A DNA stretch of 64,000 nucleotides from VRUE01 sp963703895 (GCA_963703895.1 CAVPFX010000002.1:434001-498000); one strand, 5' to 3'; counted from the stretch's first letter, positions 7,490 through 16,458 are shown. The notes: a model not told the origin generated them from the letters alone. Translations and numbers: made by a program.

Positions 7490-10046
7490 CCGACAACCTT
7501 GCCTGCTTCATCGAGATCCTGCGGAGACCCTCGGGGGACCGCCAGAACCTGATCGACGGAGTCGAAGGGCTGCTCGGTGACCCCGGCGCCGAGTTCGGCA
7601 GGGCGATGCGCTCGCTCGGCATCGATATCCTCGCCGCCTTCAAGGCGACCCCCGAGGACTGGGTGCCCGCGCCGGACTCCCCCGCGTTCGACGCCAGGGT
7701 GGCGATGGGATGTGCTTGGTTCCTCAACCAGACGGGAGCGCCCGATCTCTCCTCGGCTGCCCTTGTACACGTGTTGCTCCGAAACCACTCGGCGAGCATC
7801 ATCGGCTCACACCGTGCCGTCCGCGCCTTTCAGGTGATCCCTCCGCTCGTCGTGGTCCAGGCGACCGTCCGCGCGGTCGTCGCGATGAGCCGCGCCGCAG
7901 TCCTCTCCTGGGGGCTACCGGGCCGAGAACCCGAGCTTCCCGGCAGCGGGGCCCGCCGAGGCCGAGCGTTTCCTCCAAACTCCCGCCGGCGCGCGCCTCT
8001 TTGCCAGGGCCGCCGCCCTGACCCCGCCGATCGGCGGGGAGCGGCCACTGTCTTCGAAGTCGGTATTGCGGGCGGGCCTCGCGCTCGGCGCCGACCAGCG
8101 GATCGCCCACTGGGTGGGGTCGCTGTCGGTCGACCCGGTGAGCTTCGTCCGCGATGACGTTGGCGAGAGCCCGGTGGGCTCCTTGAACGGCGTACCGATC
8201 AGCGCCGAGGCGATCGCGACGCTCGGGCTCGCCGGCGCCCTGGCGGAGATCGCCGGCCAGCAGGCGGACGCCGACCGGCTGATCCTGGCGAGCCTGCTCT
8301 GCCCGGGGAGCTATCTGGAGGCGCTGCTGCGAACTGCCTTCGGCGCCGGAGTCAACCTGCCCCTCTTCTATGTCCGCTCGGCACTGCCCGGCGCCTTGAG
8401 CCGGGCCGAGGCCAAGCTCTTGATCGAGGCCGGTGACTGGCTCGCGAGTGCGGGCGAGGTTCCCTTCCGCGGTGAGGTGTCGAGCGAGCGCTTCGAGAAC
8501 CTGAGAATCGAGGCGCTGACGATCGCCTCGGCGTTCTCCTCACCAGAGCGCCTCGACGCGTACGCAGCCGCGGCAGGCGAGCTACCGGCGCCGCTCTTCC
8601 CGGCCGCCGACCCGGTCCGCCGAACCATGCTGACCGGTGGGCTCCGTTACTTCGCCCAGTCGGAGATCCGCTCCGCCGGTGCCGAGGCCCTCGATGGCGA
8701 GAGTCTGCGAAGCGCGCTGCGCGCCGCCGCCGACTCGGGCGAGGGTCGCACCGGGGTTCCGACCGACGTCGTTGCCGATCTCTGCGGCGATGACCCCCGC
8801 CGCCGGAAGGCGGCCCGGCGGCTGCTCTTCCTCGTCAACTCAGATGAGGTGAGCACGAACCTCCTGCGGCGGATACCGCCGACCACTTCTGAGCAGTGCG
8901 CCGAGGCCGTCGAGGAAGGCGACGCCTCGCGGCTGCTCTCGCTCGTCGAAGCCGATCTGTTGCTCGTCGGCGGGGCGAGGGCGCCGCGGCTGACGCGAGC
9001 GGCGAGTGGCGTCTCAGTGTGTGTGGGTGGGGGTCCGCTCGAGTTCGCCTTCGGCCTGACCGGAGCCGACGGAGGAGAGGTTTGGAGGGTGAGCTTCGCG
9101 CCGGGAGAGCTGGCGGAGGAGTGGTCGCGAGTGCGCGAACGGGCGCTCGGCGATGACTCAGAGGCGCTCCGCGAGGAGCTCCTCCGCCACGGCGCCCGCC
9201 TCGGGCTCGACCGGATCGCCTCAGAAGCTCGACGGTCAGGAGGTCAACCTGCTCGCGGTGGCGCCGTTTGACTCGCTGTATCTGGACCTCGTGATCAAGG
9301 CGATCGCGCGACCGGCGAGCGTGGCCTATCGCATCTTCGGCGGCGGGCCGGGGTCCTGGCAGGGAAGCCTCTCCGCGCTTGCCAGGACCGGGGGACAGCG
9401 CCTCTTCGTCGCCGACCCGACCGCCTCGCTGAGGAGCGCCCGGCTCGAGGCCGCCTGGCTCGCGGGCGAGACCGGCGGAGAGCTGGTCAGGGGAAAAGAC
9501 GCCGATCGCGCCCGCGTCCTGCGCTCGCTGGAGGCGGCCCCCGACCCTGCCCAGCTGCTCCACTTCACGGGCCACGGGATGAGCGGCCTCATCGACTCTT
9601 CGGGCGATCTGGTCTCCGGTGTGCGGGTCGGCCAGGGCGACGTCTTGACGGCGCCGATGCTGAGCGGCAGCCTGGCGCCGCGGGTCCTGGTCGCTTCGGC
9701 TTGCGATGTGGCCTGTATCCCGCCGACCGGGACTGCCCACGGCTGGCATGCGGCGGCGATCGGCGCCGGTGCCGGCTACTCGGTGGCGGCGAGCATCCCG
9801 GTCTCCGATGCCGGCGCGCTCGCCTTCAGCCTCCTCCTCTACAACGCCTGGGAGCAGTTCGATGACCTCGAGACGGCGATGGCGAAGGCTTCGGTGATCG
9901 GCCGCGACCCAGCGCTCCTTCGTGAATGGATCGGCCAGGAAGTCGAGAACGAGGAAGCGCTGGATACGTGCCTGGGGTGGATGGCGAGGTCCGAGCAGGC
10001 CGACATCGAGCGACTCTTCATCTCGTTTTCTCTGGCATCGCCGTGA
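7486..10046 (+). pseudogene. CHAT-domain (caspase-like) protease, reading frame broken twice
   Basis: If two single-base shifts are repaired this is one protein of about 850 aa. The first part is frame 7486-7910, ending S-W-G. Removing one G from the G5 run at 7910-7914 continues into G-Y-R-A-E-N-P-S and the long open frame to about 9220. A second +1 shift near 9221-9224 leads into K-L-D-G-Q-E-V and the CHAT domain. The catalytic His lies in LLHFTGHGMSG (codon 9573) and the Cys in VLVASACDVA (codon 9702), the expected H...C dyad. The N-terminal ~570 residues are helical and unrecognised. Two shifts mean a pseudogene, sequence error or, less likely, programmed frameshifting. Confidence 0.7.
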
Positions 10047-10068
10047 GGGCGTGGGCGTGGGCGCTTCT

Positions 10069-10824
10069 CTAGCTCTCGAGCCTCTCGAGCAAGAAGCGGC
10101 ACTGGGCGGTAGTCACCATCAGCCGGAAGCGGGCCTCTGCGGCGTCGCTCAGGCCCGCGTGTGAGCCGCGCGGCTGGGCTGCATCCCAGAGGCCCCGGAG
10201 CAGCGAGTACTCGCCCTCGATCAGGAAATCCTTGGCCGTCAGCTTGTCGAGGGCGGCGCGTACCTCGCGCGGGCGCTTGCCCTCGACGCGCTCGGCGAGG
10301 CCGGGGAGGAGATCCTCGAGCAGGCTGCGGATCTGGGAGTTGGCGGCCGCCCAGTCTCCGCGCGAGAAGGCATCGAGGGCCTGGCGGTAGTGCCCGGCGG
10401 CGTTGGGGAAGCCGAGCTCGGTGAGCTTGCCTTCCAGGAGCGAGGTCTCCTCGGCGACCGCAATCGCCGGCATCGCGGAGACCAGGCGATCGTTTTCAGG
10501 GTCGAACTCCCAGCCGTCGGCGGCGAGCGCGTCGCGCAGCGGTGCGTACCAGCTCGCCTCGGGATCGAAGAGACCATCGTCCTTGCCCGCGGCGAGCACT
10601 TTGCCGGCGAGCTCGAGCGCGGCCTTTTGGGCGCGCTCGCCGCCGGAGTCGCGCATCGCCTTCAGCGTTTCCTGTAGAAGGGTCTCCTTGTTGGGTGCTC
10701 GCTTTGGTTCCCATGCATCGGCTTCGACGCTGAGCAGCAGGGTGCCGATGTTGGCCTTCGAATAGCCGGCGTTGATCCCAGTGATCAGGGCGGCGAGGGT
10801 GCGCGAAGAGAAAGGGAAGCTCAT
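10069..10824 (-). CDS. Abi-like protein (possible abortive-infection C-terminal domain)
   Basis: 251 aa from the ATG at 10824. The N-terminal ~60 residues (MSFPFSSRTLAALITG..., then W-E-P-x-R-A-P-N-K-E-T-L-L) look like a small helical adaptor. The C-terminal half contains Y-R-Q-A-L-D-A-F-x-x-G-D-W-A-A-A-N-S-Q-I-R-S-L-L-E, a pattern I associate with Abi_C-like domains of phage-resistance proteins. It is convergent with the CHAT gene, 22 bases away. The family name is from memory; a profile search would be needed to confirm. An upstream in-frame extension to 11013 overlaps the divergent DUF6338 gene and is rejected. Confidence 0.5.
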   Translation of the reverse strand: MSFPFSSRTLAALITGINAGYSKANIGTLLLSVEADAWEPKRAPNKETLLQETLKAMRDSGGERAQKAALELAGKVLAAGKDDGLFDPEASWYAPLRDALAADGWEFDPENDRLVSAMPAIAVAEETSLLEGKLTELGFPNAAGHYRQALDAFSRGDWAAANSQIRSLLEDLLPGLAERVEGKRPREVRAALDKLTAKDFLIEGEYSLLRGLWDAAQPRGSHAGLSDAAEARFRLMVTTAQCRFLLERLES

Positions 10825-10963
10825 CGGCGGATTCTTACTAGGCCGAGCCCGTCGGGTAGGCAGCGGGACAACCACGTTTGTCCGAGTGGGTTCTACTTGC
10901 CACGCCCTGGGTTTTCTGAATCGCCACGCCCCTGGCCCTGTCTGGCTGTGAGAATCACCTCTG

Positions 10964-11656
10964 ATGACGCCACAGACCGGCACCGCACTTTTGATTCTCG
11001 CCGTATTCGTCATGCCGGGGTTCGTGACCCTGCTCTTCCGCGAGCGTACCTATACGGTTAAGGGTCAGGACTCGCCTTTCGAGCGGCTGCTCAGCGCCCT
11101 CTACTACAGCGCGATCATCTTCACTGTCATTGGCGTCGGGGCCTTGGCCTTCTGCCTCGACCGCGACAACGTCTCCGATCTCTGGCACGGCAGCTACTCC
11201 CTTTCCAGCTATCTCCTACTCGCCTTCATCGGCCTCTTTGTTCTTCCCCTCGCGATTGCCGAGATCGGCCGGCTCTGGCAGCGCTCGCGCAAGCTGCGGC
11301 CCTGGTTTCTCGCCAAGGTGAAGATCAACAGCGGCCACGGTGTACCCGCCGGCTGGGAGCAGCTTTTCCTCGAAAGCCAGGCGGTCAAGGAGGAAAGGGG
11401 GATGCTTCTACGAGTGACGCTGGCGGACGGCCGCGTCGTCGGTGGCTTCTTCGGTGAAGACAGCCTCGCCGGCTATACCGCCCACACCCGGGACCTTTTC
11501 ATCGAGAACCGCTGGACCTTGGATACGGAGGATCAGTGGTTTGAGGCTCCGGCTGCCGGGAATCGAGGGCTTTGGATTGCTGCCGAGCAGATCGACTCGA
11601 TTGAGATCTACACGCCCGCCGAAGTTGGCGTTGACCAGGAGGTAGAATCAGGCTGA
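10964..11656 (+). CDS. DUF6338 family membrane protein
   Basis: 230 aa. Three hydrophobic segments cover about residues 6-24, 45-62 and 74-96. A cytoplasmic domain follows with the family-typical beta-rich stretch M-L-L-R-V-T-L-A-D-G-R-V-V-G-G-F-F-G, a YTAHTRDLF segment and a late I-E-I-Y. The function is unknown; the family is scattered in actinobacteria near mobile or defence genes (recollection). It is the first gene of a tightly overlapping three-gene set, its TGA sharing a base with the ATG of the next gene (11654-11658). GAGAAT at 10950-10955 could be an atypical -10 for a leaderless transcript. Confidence 0.7.
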   Translation: MTPQTGTALLILAVFVMPGFVTLLFRERTYTVKGQDSPFERLLSALYYSAIIFTVIGVGALAFCLDRDNVSDLWHGSYSLSSYLLLAFIGLFVLPLAIAEIGRLWQRSRKLRPWFLAKVKINSGHGVPAGWEQLFLESQAVKEERGMLLRVTLADGRVVGGFFGEDSLAGYTAHTRDLFIENRWTLDTEDQWFEAPAAGNRGLWIAAEQIDSIEIYTPAEVGVDQEVESG

Positions 11657-11799
11657 TGGCAAACGATGGCAAAGGACAGCCGATTCAAAAGCGGGGAGGA
11701 GTATCGGCGCCCGTCAATCAGGCGCCGCCTTCAACCCCGCCACCGAAACCCGCAGACGCTGGCTCAAGTGCCAAACCGGGCTCGAAAGGCGGAAAATGA
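11656..11799 (+). CDS. Small Pro/Lys-rich disordered protein in the DUF6338 cassette
   Basis: 47 aa, MANDGKGQPIQKRGG to GSKGGK, almost entirely Pro, Ala, Gly, Ser and Lys and so probably disordered and basic. It is supported by context: its ATG overlaps the stop of the DUF6338 gene by one base and its own stop overlaps the next start in an ATGA. Function unknown. Both small proteins of the set contain a G-K-G-x(1-4)-Q-x(0-2)-P-I-Q element, which suggests relatedness. Confidence 0.5.
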   Translation: MANDGKGQPIQKRGGVSAPVNQAPPSTPPPKPADAGSSAKPGSKGGK

Positions 11800-12035
11800 G
11801 CGAGGAGACGGACAGTAAGCCCGAAGCGCCGGACCCGCCGCGCTCGATCGAGTTGGTCGAGGTTCCCACCGGCGAGGAGATCGCACTCGGCATCAACGCC
11901 CCGACTGGCAAGTTGCAGGAGGGGATGAGCGCCAAACTCGATGGGAAGGGAATGACCGGCCAGGGCAAGCCAATTCAGACTGCGGCGCCAGCCAAACCCA
12001 GCGACGCGGCGACCAGCGCCAAGCCCAAAAAGTAG
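11796..12035 (+). CDS. Small acidic/disordered protein in the DUF6338 cassette
   Basis: 79 aa from the ATG in the ATGA overlap at 11796. A central segment (S-I-E-L-V-E-V-P-T-G-E-E-I-A-L-G-I-N) may form beta structure, with an acidic N-terminus and an Ala/Lys/Pro-rich C-terminal tail. The segment GKGMTGQGKPIQ echoes GKGQPIQ in the 47-aa neighbour. The coupling with DUF6338 indicates a shared role; nothing more can be said from sequence. Confidence 0.5.
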   Translation: MSEETDSKPEAPDPPRSIELVEVPTGEEIALGINAPTGKLQEGMSAKLDGKGMTGQGKPIQTAAPAKPSDAATSAKPKK

Positions 12036-12515
12036 CCCAGCGTTGCCGATCCGGGCCTAGGGTCCACACAAGTCAAGTTCGCGCCGCCCAAACTACCCCA
12101 GCTACCTCGTCCTCGAAGGCGATCAGGCAGCTGGCCGGCCAGATGGAGGTCGGGGCGCAGGAAGGCTTCGACATCATTGACGAGATCGTTCGCGGGCTCG
12201 GCGGGTAGACGCCGGCGACACGCCCCCACGACGAGTTTCGGGGCTATTCGCCCGATTCGGCTATGCCGATTTTGTCCTTGCCGAGGCAGCGACCACCCAC
12301 GACCTGCGGCGCGCAGAGTCGTGCGTCCTGGCCGGCGCCCGCATTTGCCGCTCTCCTGCCGAGTTGGTCGACGCGATTGAGGCCGAGCTATAGGCGGAAG
12401 GGCTGGGGCAACAAATGGGGCAACATGCCCCACAGATTCCAGCCGATCTCAGCCGATCTCGATTCCGCGAAAACCGCTTGAAACCGTGCCCCACGTAGTC
12501 GAGCGGGACCCAGGC
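12036..12515. other. Degenerate right end of the island
   Basis: No complete gene. Short protein-like pieces survive on the plus strand: one ends ...GFDIIDEIVRGLGG at a stop near 12207, and another ending in A-E-L-V-D-A-I-E-A-E-L stops at 12391-12393. Both lack plausible starts and look like remnants. The repeat at 12402-12427 and attR follow. Confidence 0.4.
12402..12427 (+). repeat. Terminal-region repeat of the island, right copy
   Basis: Matches 5562-5587 with three differences. Here it lies in a short open frame reading K-G-W-G-N-K-W-G-N-M that continues to a stop at 12481, just before attR, the position where an integrase gene often ends. Confidence 0.5.
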
Positions 12516-12563
12516 TCGGGCTCATAACCCGAAGGTCGCAGGTTCGAATCCTGCCCCCGCTAT
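12516..12563 (+). repeat. attR: displaced tRNA-fMet 3' fragment
   Basis: A perfect copy of the tRNA 3' part, but preceded by GACCCAGGC instead of a D arm and 5' acceptor strand, so it cannot fold into a tRNA. It marks the right end of the island. Confidence 0.9.
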
Positions 12564-12833
12564 ACCAAAGTCCCGCGACCATCTCAGTGGTTCATCGGTT
12601 CGTGGAGGTGCTGGAGTTGCCGTGAGATTCCCGGCTAAAAGCGCCCGTTTCCATCCCCTTTCGCATCTTGTACCGTCTCCCGGCACATAAGTGGGGCCGC
12701 GCGCTGGAACGCCGGCCCCGCGGCGACCGGCTCAGTTAGACCAAGGCCGGCCGCAGCGGGAACGGTAGCTGGCTATCGGCCCCAAGAAACGGCCCCCGGC
12801 GGCGCTGTAACGCCAACCGAGGGCCTGACCACA
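12564..12833. other. Intergenic region right of the island
   Basis: No gene is recognised. One hairpin is visible: GGGGCCG (12693-12699) pairs with CGGCCCC (12713-12719). Confidence 0.4.
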
Positions 12834-12849
12834 AGGAGGCGCACCTCCT
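12834..12849 (+). promoter_or_regulatory. Shine-Dalgarno locked in a hairpin
   Basis: AGGAGG (12834-12839) is a perfect ribosome-binding site. It is followed after CGCA by its exact complement CCTCCT (12844-12849), and the ATG is at 12851. The mRNA can fold a 6-bp G-C-rich hairpin that hides the site. Confidence 0.55.
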
Positions 12850-12850
12850 C

Positions 12851-13288
12851 ATGGCTGATCGAAACCCTACGTCTGGCAGTGGGCCTGTGCCAGGCACCAC
12901 CACCATCATCAACGTCGAGCAGCGCGACGGGCTGTATGAACTGGTCCGCAACCACTTGGGATCGGCAGGCGACCTCGTTGACCTGCTGGAGCAGCAGAAG
13001 GATTGGGGCAGGGCCGAGCAGCTCGGACTAGAGCTGGCCGAAGACATTCGCCTGATGCAGGATCTCGGCTGGGGCGAGGACGATGGGCGCGAGGGCGTCG
13101 AGCTGACGATGCCGCCGCACGACCTGATGGAAGTGCTGCAGCGCCTACATGGCGAAGCCGGCCTTGTTCTCGGCGATCGCGAACAGAGCACCGCAGACAA
13201 AGAAACCAGGCTGCGATTCGAGCGCGGCTACCACACCTGCGAGAGCCTGCTGGACTGGCTAGATCCGAAGGCGGGCGAGCGCGCATGA
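12851..13288 (+). CDS. Hypothetical protein, first of a coupled pair
   Basis: 145 aa, acidic and helical: N-V-E-Q-R-D-G-L-Y-E-L-V-R-N-H-L and then repeated L-L-E/L-G-L-E-L-A-E-D segments. I do not recognise the family. The hairpin-embedded Shine-Dalgarno sequence and an ATGA overlap with the next gene are the notable features. Small helical proteins coupled to a winged-helix protein occur on phages and integrative elements, so this may be an accessory gene, but no function can be assigned. Confidence 0.55.
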   Translation: MADRNPTSGSGPVPGTTTIINVEQRDGLYELVRNHLGSAGDLVDLLEQQKDWGRAEQLGLELAEDIRLMQDLGWGEDDGREGVELTMPPHDLMEVLQRLHGEAGLVLGDREQSTADKETRLRFERGYHTCESLLDWLDPKAGERA

Positions 13289-13935
13289 GCGCGCGGGTTC
13301 TGGCCCCCGAGCTGATGCTCCTGGCTGCGATCGAGCGGGCCGAACGTCAGGTGGTGCTGCCAGGCAAGCGGAGGGGGGCTCGGCGCAAGGAAATCGTCGC
13401 CCACCTCGGATTCGACTGGCATTCGGGAAACGCCCGCAGGCTCAAAGGGCAGCTCGAAGTGCTGGAGGCCGAAGGCTGCGTCGAGATCGAGCGCAAGATC
13501 CCCCACAGGTCGATCGTCGCCCTCACCCTTCGCGGCCACGATCGGCTCCAGCTCGCGCGGCGCCAGAAAGTCCCCGAGGCGATGCCGGAGGCGCTACCCG
13601 AGTCCCCCCAGCACCGCGAATGGCGCGAGGCGCGTGCGGTTGCCGAGGAGAGAGAGGACGAAATCCGCTCGCTGGCGACCGATGCCATTCAGGAAGCCCA
13701 GACGGCCCTGCTGAATCCGGCGACGGATAGCGCCGACGAGCTGATGGCTATCGGCGATCGCCTCCATCGCGTCTTCTGGCGCTTTGCCTCGGTCGTCTAC
13801 ATCCGGCAAGAGTGGGCCGAGCCCGATGAGCGCGGCAGGGATGAGGGCCCCGGCAAGGGCGATCCCTGGCTTCACTTCCCCCGCAGGGTCGACCTCTGGC
13901 CCGACGAGAAGCTCTTTGACAGGGGGGCTATCTGA
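13285..13935 (+). CDS. Predicted winged-helix DNA-binding protein
   Basis: 216 aa. Residues ~10-90 read as a winged helix: L-M-L-L-A-A-I-E-R-A-E, then R-R-K-E-I-V-A-H-L-G-F and a recognition-like helix A-R-R-L-K-G-Q-L-E-V-L-E, ending with the wing V-E-I-E-R-K-I-P-H-R-S-I-V-A-L-T-L-R-G. The C-terminal half is charged and helical (probable coiled coil) and ends in an acidic/Trp-containing tail. It starts inside the stop of the preceding gene (ATGA at 13285). A regulatory role is inferred from the fold only. Confidence 0.55.
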   Translation: MSARVLAPELMLLAAIERAERQVVLPGKRRGARRKEIVAHLGFDWHSGNARRLKGQLEVLEAEGCVEIERKIPHRSIVALTLRGHDRLQLARRQKVPEAMPEALPESPQHREWREARAVAEEREDEIRSLATDAIQEAQTALLNPATDSADELMAIGDRLHRVFWRFASVVYIRQEWAEPDERGRDEGPGKGDPWLHFPRRVDLWPDEKLFDRGAI

Positions 13936-14214
13936 TGGCGGCGATGGTGTCGAGGGCGCCGGGGGTCAGGTCACCGAGACCCTCCGACCGAACCTTTTGT
14001 AGGCAGCAGCGCAGATCCGTTTGTGGTTGTTCGAGGGCCGGGGCACAGGCCACAGGGAGGAAGGGTGCTCCCGCGCAAGTGTGCGGGAGCCGCTTCCTGC
14101 CCCGGCCCTCGGAGAACCACGGACGGCGGGGCGGGCGAAGGGTCCGACCCACAAGCGCTCCTCGGCCGCGTCCCCTCTCGACCGGGCTGGGTCGCTGACG
14201 ACAGAGGCGCCGCC

Positions 14215-16269
14215 GTGGAAACGCCGCGATTCTCGGAATGCGGTTGCGAGCTTCCATTCGCAGGCGATGGCCCGGGGCCTGAGCGATGCGAGGACTGCCG
14301 ACCTGAAACGGGTCCCGAAAGTCCCTTCGTAGAACAGCTCGGGCGGAACCTCCGCCACTTTCGCTCTCAGGCGGGAATCGAGCGGAAAGAGCTGGCGCGA
14401 CGGGCGCGCCTCAGCTCGGCCGAGGTCACGAAAGCCGAGGGCGATCGCGCCCACGAGGTCCGCACGACCACCCTCTTGCAGCTCTGTCATTCCCTCGACG
14501 CGAGCTTCGACCAGGTCACCGAGGGCATCTACTGGAACCCGGCGGAGGTGAACCGCCAGCGTGGCAAACCCGTCCGGCTGGATGGCTTCTTCCTGGTCCC
14601 GCCTCCGAATGTCTCCGTCTTCGACCTTGGCCTGGCTGCGGTGCAAGTTGTGACGCGCCAGCAGGCGGCGCGCTTGCTCGGGCGCAACCTCGGCGCAGCT
14701 CGCGAACGACGCCACTTCACTCAGGCGCGGCTCGCAGACGCCGCAGGGCTGAGCCGGTCGGGCCTCTCGTTGGTCGAGCGCGGTGTCCGTGAGGCCACGC
14801 TCACCACGGTCCTCGCGCTAGCGCGAGCCCTGCAGGTGCCGCCCGCGCTGCTGCTCGACGGCATCGAATACCGGCGCGAGTCCCAGCCCGATCCCCCGTC
14901 GAAGTACGGCGGCGCCCGTCGCCACGCAGCCCGCTCGCGCGACCGGGAGATCGTGAAGCTGTGGGGCGCCGGCCGCTCGGCGGCGGAAATCGCCGAGGCC
15001 ATCGGCACCACGCCGGGAACCGTCTCCACGATGATCCACCGGCTACGCGAGCGGGGTGAGTATTTGCCTTACCGTCGCCCGCCGCTCGTCGGCGCCCAGC
15101 ATGAGGCGAGGCGGCTCCGACGCGGCGGCATGGAGCAGCCTCGTGAAAGCGCAGAGGTGCTGATCGCGGCCGGGGATGAAGAGGGCGCGTCCCCCACGGA
15201 AGTTGCCGCTCGGGTTGGCGCCAACCTTGGGCGCTACCGGCGTCGATCGCGCCTCAGCCTGCGGCGGCTCGCCGAAGCTGCGCACCTCGACTTCACCCGC
15301 ATCTATCAGTTTGAAAAGGGGAAAGCGGTACCGGGGCCAGCGGTGCTCATCAAGCTCGCCGCCTCCCTCAACGTGCGATGCGGCGCCCTGGTGGCCGGTG
15401 TCAGGTGGGACTCTGCAGCCGGCGTCTTCCGGCTGAATGACGTCGCCGAGGAGGAGCCGCTTCAGCGCCTCGCGCAGAACGCGCTCGCCGTCCGGCGGCG
15501 GTTGGGTCTCTCCCAGGAGGCGATCGCCGCCACCGCCTCGGTCGGCCGCTATGACCTCTCAGACTTCGAGTTGGGGCGCCGGGCGTTTCGGGTGTTCACG
15601 CTGGTGAGGGTGGCAGCGGCACTTGAGGAGGGGTTAGCGGGCCTGTTCACCAACGTGGCGGACTGGTACGTGCGCCCGTTGCCGCCGCCGGAATATGCGC
15701 CAGGCGATCTACCGCCGACCAGGGCCGAGCGGGCGGCCGAGGTCATCCGGCTCTGGCGGGCGGGGACGCCGGAACGGGAGATCGCCGAACTCATCGAAAT
15801 GCCGCCGACTGCGATCGGTCCCTTCATCAAAGAACTGCGCGACGCCGGCGAGGACATTCCCTACCGTCGTCGTCCCCGACCTCGCAGGCAATCTGAGCAC
15901 GATCGCCGACCGGCTTCTCCGGTGGAAGAGGTAGGCGGCGAGCCCGAGAAGGCCGCGCCGCCGCTCCCGCCCCCGACGCTGGACACCGTCAGGGCGGCCG
16001 AGCTAGCGGTAATGCTGAAGGCTCTCGCCGACCCCCACCGCCTCCAGATCGTCAACATGCTCGCCGCCGCCGAGGAGCCGGCGTCGGCGCGGGTTCGTGA
16101 TTTCGAGCGGCTCGGTATCGCCGAGCGCGCCGTCGCCCACCACCTAAAGAAGCTGGCAGAGGCCGGGGTGGTCGAACGCGAGTCGCTCGGGCGGTCCAAC
16201 GGATTCAGCTTGGTTCCCGAGGCTCTCGCTTGCTTCAGCGAGGGAGCTCTTTCCACAGCGAGAAGCTAG
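14215..16269 (+). CDS. Giant multi-HTH regulator: four Xre domains, two further HTH units and an ArsR domain
   Basis: 684 aa from the GTG at 14215, which has AGAGG seven bases upstream; an open extension to 14023 lacks protein character. Domains: a possible zinc knuckle (Cys9, Cys11, Cys25, Cys28); Xre-like HTH 38-106; Xre-like 151-218; a sigma-r4-like HTH 239-288 ending Y-L-P-Y-R-R; Xre-like 331-397; Xre-like 418-484; a second sigma-r4-like HTH 502-552 ending D-I-P-Y-R-R; and a C-terminal ArsR-type winged helix ~591-681 (L-K-A-L-A-D-P-H-R-L-Q-I-V-N-M-L). The block Xre-Xre-HTH is therefore duplicated. No sensor, ATPase or protease domain is visible. I know of no family with this arrangement. 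Confidence 0.75.
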   Translation: METPRFSECGCELPFAGDGPGPERCEDCRPETGPESPFVEQLGRNLRHFRSQAGIERKELARRARLSSAEVTKAEGDRAHEVRTTTLLQLCHSLDASFDQVTEGIYWNPAEVNRQRGKPVRLDGFFLVPPPNVSVFDLGLAAVQVVTRQQAARLLGRNLGAARERRHFTQARLADAAGLSRSGLSLVERGVREATLTTVLALARALQVPPALLLDGIEYRRESQPDPPSKYGGARRHAARSRDREIVKLWGAGRSAAEIAEAIGTTPGTVSTMIHRLRERGEYLPYRRPPLVGAQHEARRLRRGGMEQPRESAEVLIAAGDEEGASPTEVAARVGANLGRYRRRSRLSLRRLAEAAHLDFTRIYQFEKGKAVPGPAVLIKLAASLNVRCGALVAGVRWDSAAGVFRLNDVAEEEPLQRLAQNALAVRRRLGLSQEAIAATASVGRYDLSDFELGRRAFRVFTLVRVAAALEEGLAGLFTNVADWYVRPLPPPEYAPGDLPPTRAERAAEVIRLWRAGTPEREIAELIEMPPTAIGPFIKELRDAGEDIPYRRRPRPRRQSEHDRRPASPVEEVGGEPEKAAPPLPPPTLDTVRAAELAVMLKALADPHRLQIVNMLAAAEEPASARVRDFERLGIAERAVAHHLKKLAEAGVVERESLGRSNGFSLVPEALACFSEGALSTARS

Positions 16270-16365
16270 GTCGGCCCATGCAGGCCACGATCGTCTAGGT
16301 CAGCCGGTATCGATCGTTGATCTGGCCTGCGAGCTGCTTGCCCTGGCTGCGGACTGCCCGGCATT

Positions 16366-16398
16366 GACGGAGCTAGGCGGATTCAAACCGCCGACGTC
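16366..16398 (-). other. tRNA 3'-end-like fragment
   Basis: Read on the minus strand this has a T-arm-like hairpin (GGCGG-TTTGAAT-CCGCC) followed by TAGCTCC, which resembles a tRNA acceptor strand. The upstream part does not fold as a complete tRNA, and T56 replaces the invariant C. A 15-base core recurs at 27347-27361. Possible relic of an attachment site. Confidence 0.3.
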
Positions 16399-16458
16399 CT
16401 GGGTCCGATAAACCGATCCCAAGGGCGCTAGAGCGTCACTTGAACGATCGAGCCCAGG

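Noticed and set aside
12516..12563. Second tRNA-fMet gene
   Set aside because: Only the 3' half is present; the D arm and 5' acceptor strand are missing.
12388..12582. Minus-strand frame containing G-R-I-R-T-C-D-L-R-V
   Set aside because: It is the antisense translation of the tRNA-fMet fragment at attR, a common annotation artefact.
14023..14214. N-terminal extension of the multi-HTH regulator
   Set aside because: Gly/Arg/Pro-rich with no structure; the GTG at 14215 has a good ribosome-binding site and precedes the Cys motif.
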